From: Piper betle
Lineage: Eukaryota > Streptophyta > Magnoliopsida > Piperales > Piperaceae
NCBI GenBank assembly: GCA_033002965.1
Contig: JAURVB010003142.1
Span: forward strand, 124,001 to 188,000
Reading direction: 5' to 3'
DNA: 64,000 nucleotides
Made by a program: the position numbers and the translations under genes
The notes under the pieces: model-generated
What the model saw: the letters and a program-made list of their open reading frames with translations, nothing else
Told to the model about the DNA's origin: nothing
Databases searched by the model: none
Shown: piece by piece, positions 1 through 10,722 of the stretch
Position numbering within the stretch: position 1 is the first letter of the stretch
Layout of the letters: every line of letters begins with the position of its first letter

Positions 1-860
1 AAGCTATGGGCACTGAATCAAGATTCAACATCACCTTTCATCCACAGAAAAAGGGCAGACCAGAGAGGACCATACAGATCCTAGAGGATTTTCTTCGAGC
101 AGTGTATTTTGAATTTTGGAGGAAGTTGGGAAGAACACCTACCTCTAGTGGAGTTCTCCTACAACAACAGCTATCAGGCTACGATAGAGATGGCACCATA
201 CGAAGCACTATATGGCATACCATGTCGATCCCCGGTATGTTGGGTACAGGATAGCGAGCCAGTAGTAGTTGGGCCAGAGATGATCCAACAGACACAAGAA
301 GTGGTGATGCGGATAGGAGGAGAATGAGAGCAGCTCAAGATAGGCAGAAAAGTAATGTTGATTAGAGCAGACGTGAGGTTCATTTCACGTTAGGAAATCA
401 CATTCTCCTGATGGTCTCCCGACTAAGGGAAACACGAGATTCGGGACATGAGGGAAACTCAATCTGCGATATGTTGGACTGTTTGACGTGATTGAGCGCA
501 TTAGATTAGTGGCGTACAGGCTAGCATTGCCCCTCACCTATCAGCTATGCACGATGTCTTCCATGTGTCGATGCTGAAGAAATACCATCCAGCCAACTCT
601 CATGTTGTTAGCTTCAGAGAGATAGAGCTACAACCAGACCTGACATATCCAAAAGATGCAATTCGGATTGTGGATCGCAGAGTGAAGATTCTCCGAAGAA
701 AAGAATTCCCCCTAGTGCGAGCGCAGTGGACTCGAAGAGGAATTGAAGAATCTACATGGGAACACGAGGATGAGATGAAGAAGAGATACCCAGAGATATT
801 CAAGCAACCAGCTTCAAAACCAAGTACCTTTCTAGAGATTTCTTTTTCAGATTATATGTG
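1..860 (+). mobile_element. Ty3/gypsy chromovirus pol 3' end (integrase tail and chromodomain-like region), degenerate
   Basis: The window opens inside the integrase of an LTR retrotransposon on the plus strand. Residues read at 109-327 (FGGSWEEHLPLVEFSYNNSY, then APYEALYG and CRSPVCW) match the C-terminal half of the plant Ty3/gypsy integrase core. The segment at 547-861 starts with MHDVFHVSMLKKYHP and carries the type II chromodomain-like stretch (IVDRRVKILRRKEFPLVRAQW, ESTWEHEDEMKKRYPEIF) typical of Tekay/Del chromoviruses. The pieces lie in different frames with stops between them, for example around 325-540, so this copy cannot make a complete Pol. The 5' part lies outside the window. 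Clade placement rests on remembered motif patterns; the superfamily is secure. Confidence 0.88.
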
Positions 861-904
861 AGTTGGAAACTTCCTTGGTTAAAATTTCGAGGTCAAAATT
901 TTTC

Positions 905-918
905 TATGGAGGGAAGGT
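905..918 (+). other. Polypurine tract of the chromovirus (first copy)
   Basis: A purine-rich run (tatggagggaagg) lies directly before the LTR start TGTAAAACCCGTGA at 919. This is the expected position of the plus-strand primer in an LTR retrotransposon. The same run recurs at about 1599-1611, before a second LTR start. Confidence 0.6.
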
Positions 919-1580
919 TGTAAAACCCGTGACTAGAGTCAAAGTTTTACTATAGCGAACCAGTCAATTCAACAGTTGGTTTAAGTCGAGTCAGAGTTTT
1001 ACTATGAGCAATGAGGGTCAAGTGTACCTGAATATATGATGATAACGTCGAAAAGATTGTGAGAAATGAGTTATCAAAATTTATGAAAGTATGTAGTATT
1101 TTTTATGTATTTGATCATAGAAATAGTCTTAGACTGAATAACGCATTAGGACGCATTATAGGGCAGTTTGGGTGGGCTATTAGTTATAGAACATGTCATT
1201 GTGATGTTATAGTGTGTGTTATATTTTATGGGATTTTCCCCTATTTTTTTGGATTTGTTTTAGGATTTATTACGAGTTAGTCCCACCCCCCCCCCTCCAC
1301 ACACACACACACTTCTCTTCCTCACCCCAAACCCTCACCCCCTGTGTTCATCGTTGTAGCCATCGCCGATGCCACCCCGACGCCAATCGACGTCGCCCCA
1401 GCGTGCCATCATCGTGCTGCCCCGACCAGGGTTGGCCACTGTCCAACAGCCACGATGCTGAAGTCGCCCGCGAACGTGTGACTATCACCGAGTTGATTGG
1501 CCACCGTGCTGAACCGGACCGCTACCACTATGACGCCGACGACCACTCCCTCGACCCCCCCCCCTCCGACGACCACTCCT
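919..1580 (+). repeat. Partial LTR start, first copy of a 694-bp tandem duplication
   Basis: The segment starts TGTAAAACCCGTGA and runs into GC-rich sequence ending near a cgacgaccactcc motif. It is then followed by a second copy of the short internal stretch (cgaggtcaaaa), the polypurine tract and the LTR start at 1613. The two LTR starts are 694 bp apart and match closely through the AATACGCATTAGG and TTATGGGATTTTCCCC stretches. A C-run and a (CA)n run lie at about 1282-1312. No coding sequence is supported here. Confidence 0.65.
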
Positions 1581-1612
1581 TCGAGGTCAAAAGTTTTCTA
1601 AGGAGGGAAGGT

Positions 1613-4480
1613 TGTAAAACCCGTGATTAGAGTCAAAGTTTTACTACATCGAAACAGTCAATTCAACCGTTGGTTTGAGTCGAGTCAGTTTCATGAACTG
1701 CATCCTGAGTCAAGGCTAGCCGTAAGTTATGAGCGATGAGGGTTAAGTGTATCTAAATATATGATGATAACGTCGAAAAGATTGCGAGAAATGAGTTATC
1801 AAAATTTATGAAAGTATGTAGTATTTTTTATGTATTTAATCGTAGAAATAGTCTTAGACCAAATAACGCATTAGGATGCATTATGGGGCAGTTTAGGTGG
1901 GCTATTAGTTATAGAACATGTCATTGTGATGTTATGGTGTGTGTTATATTTTATGGGATTTTCCCCTATTTTTTGGATTTGTTTTAGGATTTATTACGAG
2001 TTAGTTATTATTTTTTACTCGAGTCAAGTTTTATTTATGAGTTTGACACCCAACACTCTTACCCTCACCCCCCATGTATTCATCACTGCAGACCATTGCC
2101 GACGCCACCCCAGCACCAATCGGCGTAGCCCCGCCGTGTCGTCATCGTGCCGCCCTGACCAGGGTTGGCCACTGTTCGACAGCCACGATGCCGAAATTGC
2201 CCGACGAACGCGTGACTATTACCGAGATTGGCCACCTCTCGGATCGCACCGCTGCCACTATGATGCCGACGACCACTCCCTCGACCGCCCCCCTCCCTCC
2301 CCGACATTTCCCCCTCCCTAGCGCCATCGCCGAGGCTAGCCGTGGGCCCAATCTGAGTGACCAACTGCCCTGACCAAACTTGTCATCGCCACTACTACCA
2401 TCCTCACTGTCACCACCATTGGGTCGAGCTCGCCGAACCGGTGGCAACAGTACCCCATACCATTACCATCCCATCGGTCGCCGGAAAACTGCCGGGAAGC
2501 TGCTGAAGACTGTCAGAATTTGCCTGAAAACTGTTGGAACCTGCCAGAAAACCAGATTTGCTAGAATTTGCCGGATCTTTTGTCGAGTTCGTCCAGTCGA
2601 ACCTGATCGAACTTTGGACTCCACCGAGCTCCGAGACATGCAACGAAACCCTAACCATTGCGGATTGTCGACGACGCCGAGGTATAATTACCTCCAATTT
2701 AATTATTTAAAATTGATATTTATTAGCATAGCATGCTAGGATTGATTAATTGTTGTGATGAATGCCTAATTATAGTTGAAGTGATGATTTGCATGATTTG
2801 GTTGATAGTGAATGACTATTAGTGATCTAATTAAGTAAAGTAAATCTGAGTATGCTAACTGACTACAACATAACTTAGAAAATATAATAAATTTGATATG
2901 AATAGGATGAGTTAGAGTTATTTTTACAATGATAATTGTTTGACTGTTTGATGGATGTTGTTTGCATTGTGAGTGTGTTGATCATGATGAGTTTGATGCA
3001 TCATTTAATTAGCGGGCATTAGCTTCTAGATTTGATGTGTAGGTACAGAGTACAAGCTTGCCGCATAGGTGCACAACCACGATTGGAGCTTCTACCAGAT
3101 CCGTTTAGGACTTGCTCTCAATTTATTGTCTCATTCTATCGTGTTTTGTTTAGAATAGGAAAGAGGAAGTGTCGAGTGGTGGATTTATCGTATCCCACTC
3201 CACACGGGCCATTTAGCCGATCGTATTTTCGGATTAATAACCCTCAAGGATGAGATCCCTCAAGTTTGTTTTCGAAACTCATATCCAGCTCACGATGCCT
3301 TCGAGCCTATTATATAAATCTCTACCCATACCTATATACATGTAGTTTTTGCATTTTCAGTGAGAGATGGAATGAGGGAAATTCAACAGCCATGCTCTGC
3401 GAGCATGCACATGCGAGTCGAAGCCAGAAATACTGACAACCATGCTATGAGAGCGGGTATGTGTTATTCGATAGCGGGTTTTGAACTGGTGAGCACCCAC
3501 TCCATTCCCGCGAGATCCTGACAAGTCCACCTTTGAGTTCCTCAAACCCGGAGAAGTGTGGAGGTTTACGGGTACTGTTGTGTAGCGCATGTCTAGATTT
3601 GTGGTGTAAAAGGGTATTGAAGGTGCATGCCTGAGAGTACTCGGCCCCTGTAATTAGTGCCAGGAGTAATACGGAGGATGTAGAGGGCTAAGATAAATGA
3701 GAATGATTTTTCCGTGCAAAGGGATGTTTAAATGGCCAAGGAAAGAGAATGTGATAGAAAGAGAATGATATGGAAAGGGGATGCTACCACCCGAGGTCGA
3801 CCGCTCTCATTATTGCCCTTATGAGAGTTTTTGAGGAAGTATATGAAGTTTTTATTCAACAAGAGGGTTAGCTCTCCTATGTCAAATTGTTATTAGTTAT
3901 TTTTTGGACCAGTAACACTCGTTACTGATAGTTTTTTAATATTTATATAGGTGAGAATAGCGATGAATGAAAGTTGTTAGGACTGCGGAGGAGCAGCACG
4001 GAACCGCGCACATATGTACCTGCCATGTGTAAATGATGGTAATCATGTTGTGATATGTCTTGATAAACTGTCTATAAAACGAATAGATAAATGTGAATAA
4101 ACAGGGAGCCTTGGAGCTCAGACTCGGCTCAAATGAAGACGAAAGTGATAATGACTGAATATCATGATAGATTGTCATATTTTATATTATTTTGATAAAA
4201 TATTTATATATCCCTATTGTGTACAGGTTGGCTATTATTACACTTTTAGGGGAAATTTTGTCCATTTTTCTATAGAAATAGATATTTTTCTTTGGATTTT
4301 TCATTTATTGCTATTGTTCTATTTTTTATTGCACGTCATGGCATGCATGTAGGATTGCGTTAGAACCCAATTATTCCATCTATGCTTTGCATATCACATC
4401 TCCATCTTAAGACGTCGATGGTAGATCCGGAGATTAGCGAAATTTTGGTGTTCGGTGACATTTCTGGCGAGGTGTTACAC
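1613..4480 (+). mobile_element. Long 3' LTR of the Ty3/gypsy chromovirus
   Basis: About 2.87 kb, bounded by TG at 1613 and TGTTACA ending at 4480. It follows the integrase/chromodomain remnant and polypurine tract, so it is the 3' LTR. Homologous blocks recur at 18745-21755, 57430-62210 and, inverted, 57943-60160; for example the cctcaaggatgagatccctc block near 3242 and the aactcaaagg-type block near 3535. The short frames inside it are not genes. Long LTRs are known for the Tekay/Del clade. A target duplication cannot be tested because the 5' end is outside the window. Confidence 0.78.
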
Positions 4481-5216
4481 ATAGGCCCTCAACTTGAGTG
4501 CCCAAATCATAACTGCCTTAGCCTTAAATGGCTGGAGGCAGCGGGGTAGTCTAATTAGGCCTAACTCATTGCTACTAGCCTAGTCACCATTAAGATTACC
4601 GAAAAAAGGATAATTCTTTTGTACTATCGGATAGTGAGAAAAATAGGCGTAAATGCTAGCAAAGGAGAAAAATATAAATTATCTAAATTTAAAACCCTCG
4701 ATATTAAATTTACTATTTTTTAAAAAATGACAAAAATAACTTAGCTGTTGTCGATCATTCGGCGGTGGCCAAATTTGGCCATCCTCAAACTTAGCCACCC
4801 CATGCCATATCTAATGAGGAGCAGCCAACTCTAGCTCCCCTTATCGCCCAAGCACCTGCTGTAGTCACCAAATTCAGCCATATAAGTTTTTTATTTGAAA
4901 AGGGGAATATTAATAATATTGTGTGTGTGATGGAAAAATTAGAAAATATTTAATAATGATAAAATTGCCCTCTATTTTAAAACCTTTTTTATTAAAAAAC
5001 ACTAACTTTATTCTTTCAATTAACTAGATTCTCTCAAAATAATAAATTCTTCGTAAGATCTAAATCCAACCAAATTAGCCAAAAACCCGTGTCGATGTGC
5101 AAGGTCATTTGAAATTTATTTTTATCTATTCTATATTGTTATTATTATTATAAATATGTAAAATCTAAGACTTTTAACCCAGTGTTGCCGCATGTCATCT
5201 AATTATTTTATAATAT

Positions 5217-5255
<39 letters not shown>

Positions 5256-6290
5256 TTTCTATTAGTATTTTAATTAGGATGTGCCACAATATCTCTAACT
5301 ATTTTATAATGCTACTATTTATTTTTATTTTAAAATACTATTAATAATTAAAGGTATTAGTTAGTTATTCATAAAAATAAATTAAATTATAAATTTATCT
5401 TTTCATTATTATAAAAAGTAGGATATCAAGATAATCTAAAATTATATCATATTTTAAGTTTGATAATTCTTAAGTAAGTAAAACCCTTAAGTAAGTAGAA
5501 TTCTAAATAATTATAAATAATAAATAATTGTACATGAATATTTTTTAAAAATAAATATAATATATAAGACTATATAAAAAATAAATGTCTTCAATTATAC
5601 ACGACTACAATGCAAATCAAGTATTACAAATAGATAATATTATAGATAAAATTTTTATGTATTATATTTTAAGTAATTTAAATCGATGCACAAGTTTAAA
5701 CCACTTGATAATGATTACAAAATATCATGCATGGTGTGAGCAAACGACTATGTGATAATATATATTAAGAATATATAAAATTAATTTAAAAAATGTTACT
5801 ATATTATTTTCAATAAGAATAAGGAGTATTTATTTGATTTTAACAAGAAATATAGTTGTATGCAAATATTGAAAGTAATTTTAATTTTAATAAGTAAGAA
5901 ATTTGAATAACTAAAGGAAATTCATTATTTTAAAATATTTTAAATTCAGATAAAATTATACTCTAAATTTATTCTTAACAATAAATAATAATATATATAA
6001 ATAAAGAAAATTATGCAAAAGAACTAAACCAAATATATATTATTAATAACAAATTTTAATTTGAGGAATATATTATAAATATATTAAAATTTAGTAATAT
6101 TTTAAATTATATGATTTAGATAAAATTATACTCGAATATTTTTAATAAATAATAATAATAATAATTTTAAATTAAATAACTTTTAATAAACCTATAGTAG
6201 GCCATTAAACTACAGCAAAAAAATATGCTGAAATACAATAAGACCAAAATAATAAATCCCAAGGCTAGGAGTTGATATTATCATGGTTAA
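4481..6290. other. AT-rich intergenic DNA with a TA microsatellite
   Basis: No supported gene. A (TA)n run lies at about 5222-5252. The block at about 4740-4890 contains ggccaaatttggcc-like words also seen near 33,130-33,300, which suggests a dispersed repeat. The rest is AT-rich with frequent stops in all frames. Confidence 0.6.
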
Positions 6291-6543
6291 AGCTTATTTA
6301 GGAGCTGATAATATCCGATCCAACCCAACCCTTCATCGGCATCCGGCCAACCATTCTTGCCTCCCACTTCCCTCTTCGTCTCAACCCTAACCCTTCCCTC
6401 CCATCATTCTCCGGCGACGCGGCGGCGCGGCGGCGGCGAATTGGAAGACAAGATCGGGTGAGTTTCTGATCCCTTGCCCAGATCAATCTCATAGCAAGCT
6501 TGGGTATCGTTTTACCCGAAATTTCGCCGAGATCTCGCGAACC

Positions 6544-8228
6544 ATGGATGGAGCCGGGGACGATGCCGCTGCGGCCGTTGCTGCTTCCTCTGAAAAAGTG
6601 GTTGGTGCATCCGCCGACGATACAGTTAATGTTGACATTGATCATTCCCAAATCCAGAGTCTTGAAGAAGGTTTCAAACCTCTCACAGGAAAGCAGAAAC
6701 AGCTTTTGAACTAAGGCTTAAGCTGGTAAGTTTCAATTGTTCCATATTCATGTACTAGATATATGCTACGATCGTACTTAGTTTTGGGTATTTGATTGTT
6801 GATTGATGTGGTATCAATTTCTCAGAACGAAGCTAGGAAGGCCAACCAGATTGCAATGGTTTCCGAAAAGAAGAAAATGGAGGCGCCTCCGGAGTCGAGA
6901 GGTGTGTCCAAGCAAAAATGGATTGAAGAGAGGAAGAAGAAAATTGGCAAGGTTTTGGATGCCAACGGATTGGGCATGGAGAAGGCTTACATGCTTGATA
7001 CTCAGGAGATGGCCGAGGCCAAGTACAAGAAGTGGGAGAAGGAACCTGCGCCGTTTGGGTGGGATGGTAAGGAAGTTCGATGTTTTTTTTATTATTTGCA
7101 GCTATTTATGAAAAAGAAAATTTTGGAGATGAGGTTAGAAAGTTAGGGAACCTTTGGAATATCCAAAACAGCAATTTTTCTTTCGATAATCAACTGTTTT
7201 TGTGAAGGTCTGTGACAAAATTATGTTGTTAGACTCAAGAGATTTGATAAGTGATGACATGAGGAAAATCCTAAAGAGAAGTCTAATAGTGTTATGATTC
7301 CAAATGGAAATCAGAAAATCGTGATATTAAAATCTCAGGCTACTAATAAAGATTGTAAGTAAAACATTGCTTTTCATCTGTGACGTTCCTGATGGACATA
7401 AACTTGTCCTGCGTCAGCACGTAAAATTATAAACTTGCAAGACATATAGTTTGTAAAACACAAAATATGGCTGTATTTGGACATGTTTTAGGTTTATGAT
7501 TTCAGGTGTGAATAAGTTTATTCATCATATACAGCTACTGATGAACACTTGTATAGATGCTACTGTGGTTTGGAATTGCTTGTGGTCATTCTCTCAGATT
7601 CCACAAAAGCATGAAAATGCTTGTACATTTTTTCCGTCATCATTTGTAGGAGAGATTGAACTTAGTGCAACGCAGTCCAATTGTAACGATTCTTCCATGT
7701 TTCTGCTTTACATGATGTGGAGATGGTGCTTGATGTTTTCATGCAGTTTTTAACCAAAAAACATTGTACAATGCCCACAAGAAGCGAACAAAGAATATAC
7801 AGTGCGACTTGGATGAGTATAACAGACAGAAAGAAGCCGATCCTGAATTTTTCGGGAGGCATCTAGTCTTCAATATGGGAAGGTAATTTTGATTTTTAAG
7901 CAAGCCTTCAGGTTATATGAGATTATTCTAGGTTGGAACCTCAATCTCTGGTATTCTTCTTTTTCCATTCTCTAATTTCCTTCTTTGGTTCTTACTGTAG
8001 GCGCCCAAGGTATCTGAGGAAAAGGTGGATCATATGGTGAAGGAGCTTTTGGACAGGGAAGCTAAACGCAACTCATTTAGCAGGAGGCGCAAATTTCATG
8101 AAGAGAAGGACATTGACTCTATTAATGACAGGAATGAGCATTTCAATAAGAAGATTGAAAGAGCATTTGGCAAGTATACACTGGAGATCAAGAACAATTT
8201 GGAGAGAGGAACTGCTTTACCTGATTAG
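6544..8228 (+). CDS. SYF2: Pre-mRNA-splicing factor SYF2, two apparent one-base frame breaks
   Basis: SYF2 is a small coiled, lysine/arginine-rich protein of the Prp19/NTC-associated spliceosome and acts in the nucleus. Four exons are seen: 6544-6725, 6826-7066, 7747-7882 and 8001-8228, all with GT-AG introns. The start is the ATG at 6544 (MDGAGDDAAAAV). Conserved parts include GVSKQKWIEERKKKIGKVLD, CDLDEYNRQKEADPEFFGR and SFSRRRKFHEEKDIDSINDR, ending NLERGTALPD. The frame breaks twice. In exon 1 at about 6704-6714 a T-run is one base short for the family sequence, giving an early TAA at 6712. At the end of exon 3 (about 7880) an A-run is one base short. Both are homopolymer losses, so read errors are as likely as real decay. 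The rest is highly conserved, about 262 residues in total. Confidence 0.85.
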
Positions 8229-8780
8229 GAAGAGTTTGTGTTGCAGTTTAACTAGTAAAGAATGTCTTGCTATAGCTGTCAGCTAAAAGCTTGTATATGT
8301 TGCACTCTGGAAACTTTCCGTTGTAATAACAGTGAATGGAGTACTTTTTAACCTTTTCGGCCGGATATTTTTCCCATTATTTGTCATTTAGAAAATTTGC
8401 AATATTTGGTGTCATATTCATAAATCATGCTAGTAGAAGTCTGGAAGATTCCATTGGCCGTTGTCATGCCATGGTTTTTTATATGAGATTTTCCTTAAAT
8501 TGCTTGGCTTGGATAATGGGCAGGCACACATGATCGATAGATAAATCATCAAGAGTTGCAATTCCTTGATTCAGGGTTTTCGTTGGAGGGCTCGAAGAGT
8601 GAGAGGCCAATGTTAAGCAGCATATTTATGAAAGCGGAGTTGATAATAACGCATTGTACCATCTTCGTTTTGAGGGTGAATTAATCTTTGTTTGTGGTTG
8701 CCAAACCCTCAGAAAATCCCTCCGTACCGGTGAAATTGAATGGCATCTTCCTCTGCGACTCGGCAATTACCATTTGTTTT
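8229..8780. other. SYF2 3' flank
   Basis: It holds the probable SYF2 3' untranslated region. No RNA gene or separate coding region can be supported. PPR-like codons begin at about 8780-8830. Confidence 0.4.
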
Positions 8781-10231
8781 TGGCATGGCGATGTTGAAGC
8801 CGCGCGGTGCCTGTTTGTAGAAAGCCCAAGCGTAATTTTGTCTCTTGGCGCTGCATGATATCGGGCTACGTCAAGAACGCCAAACTGTCTGAAGCACGGA
8901 GAATGTTTGACACCATGCCTGCTAGGAATGTGGTTTCATGGACGGCCCTATGGCTAGGCCAAGTTCGGCATGCTAGTCAAAGATGAAAACCTGTTTGACG
9001 AAATGCCGGAGAGAAACTTTGTCTGCTGGAACTCCACCATCAGCGAGTGCATAGATAACAAAAGATTTGACAAAGCATTGCTCTATTTCGATGCAATGCC
9101 CATAAAGAATTTCATGTCATGGGCAGTTGTGATCGGCGGGTATATACGAGAGGGCCTTGTGCCTGAAGCGCGGCAACTGTTTGCTCAAGCTCCGGAGAAA
9201 CGTACTTCTCTTTATAATGCACTTTTATCTGGTTATGTCGAATTCTGGCACAACAAGGAGGCATGGGAGCTTTTTGAACTAATTCTGGAACCAGATATGG
9301 CTTCCTGGACCACCATGAAATCTTGCTTTTCGAGATCAGGGGAAATGTAGAGAGCTAGGGCTTTGTTTGAGGTGTGCCTGACCAGTGCCTAGAGGCTTAC
9401 ACTGCACTTATTGGAGGTAACATGCAACTGGGAGACGTCAAGAATGCTCAGAATTTGTTTGATGAAATGCCAAATCGAGATGTTGTTGCACGGAATTCAA
9501 TGATCAATGGTTATGTCAGAAAGAGTACGTTGAAAGAAGCACTTGCATTGTTTTGGCAAATAACCAGGCAAGATACACGAACTTGGAATTCCATTCTGCA
9601 AGGATATGTTCAAGAAGGTGATATGGAGAATGCGCTCATTTGTTTCAATAAAATTCCACGGAAAGATGTTGGTCTTGGAACATCATGATGTCTGGATACC
9701 AAAGTGAGAAAGCACTATATTTGATTTCTAGGATGGGGAAGGATTCGTACCGGATCAAGGATCATTTACCGTTATGATCTCCATCCGTGGGTTTCTTGCT
9801 TCTCTATTTCGATGCAATGTATACAAAAACGTGGAATGGCAGAAGATGCAAATGAAAACCTTGACATGACGCCAAAACGCGATACCGTTGCATGGAATGC
9901 TATGCTATTAGCACAAACTTGTCATGGATTTGCTGCACAGGCTTTCCATCTTTTTGGATCCATGATTCAAGCTGGTTGTCAACCAGATCATGTTACCTTT
10001 CTCAGTATGTTGTCTACCTGTGCTCGTAATGGTTTATTTGATCAAACCTTAGAATTGTTTGCTTCAATGCAAAGTCAATGGAAGTGAGTTCCTCAATCGG
10101 AGCATTATACGTGTGTTATTGATCTTCTTGGAAGATTGGGACGCCTAACTGAAGCGTACGAACTCGTGCTACAACTGCCAGCAGAGCTCTCGAGCAATGC
10201 ATGGGAAAGCATATTGAGTGCATTATCCATT
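8780..10231 (+). pseudogene. PPR (pentatricopeptide repeat) protein, 5' part of a split and frameshifted gene
   Basis: PPR proteins bind single RNAs in mitochondria or plastids through 35-residue helical repeats. Repeated PLS-type motifs are visible: SWRCMISGYVKNAKLSEARR near 8850, FDEMPERNFVCWNSTI near 8997, SWAVVIGGYIREGLVPEARQ near 9118, FDEMPNRDVVARNSMINGYV near 9460, TWNSILQGYVQEGDMENAL near 9580 and AWNAMLLAQTCHG near 9890. The frame is broken repeatedly: stops or shifts near 8830, 8980, 9350, 9680 and 10,085. The PPR homology stops at about 10,225 (AWESILSA), where an LTR begins. The missing C-terminal E-type domain resumes at 21,756. I infer a gene killed by insertion and then decayed; the frame breaks could also predate the insertion. 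Confidence 0.85.
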
Positions 10232-10687
10232 TGTTTCTTTGCTTGGTTCGGGTTAGTTTTGAGTCAGTTCAGCTTTTAAACCATGAAAATGGGGCCCAGA
10301 CGTATAAGTATGTTATAGAGGTTGGTATGCCCAATATACATATGATAGCTTTAGTTATGCTATAGCAGAGCATAAGTTTTCAGTGTATACTCGGGGTATA
10401 CGAGTTTTTATTTATGTTATCTCATGGTTTTAGAGCTAGATTTAAGCTGTTGTAGTATTTAGTATCCATTTAGGCTTTTTGAGGATATCTCCTTTGTATG
10501 CATTTTAGGGATTTCAGACTATCGGATTGCCTTATGAGCCCAATTTAATATGAATCTCAGACCATTACATGTTGAGGTTAGGGTTTCGAGGCCTATTTAG
10601 TTTTCACATCAATTTCTAGCCATAACGTCTTATTTAGACTTTGAGTTAGTTTCAACTTTTGTGGGTATTGATCTCAGCATTTCGATC

Positions 10688-10721
<34 letters not shown>
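10232..10721 (+). mobile_element. 5' piece of the outer LTR inserted in the PPR gene
   Basis: The PPR homology ends and non-coding sequence starting tgtttctttgcttgg follows. Together with 18745-21755 it forms one interrupted LTR-like insertion of about 3.5 kb that ends in TGTTACA. The exact start is uncertain because no clear target duplication is seen: the flanks are ccatt (before) and aagtt (after). It ends in a TA microsatellite (about 10,690-10,721) into which the Gag-only element inserted. Confidence 0.55.

Positions 10722-10722
<1 letters not shown>

Noticed and set aside
5222..5252. TA repeat as a possible origin or regulatory site
   Set aside because: Simple microsatellite in AT-rich plant DNA; nothing ties it to a function.
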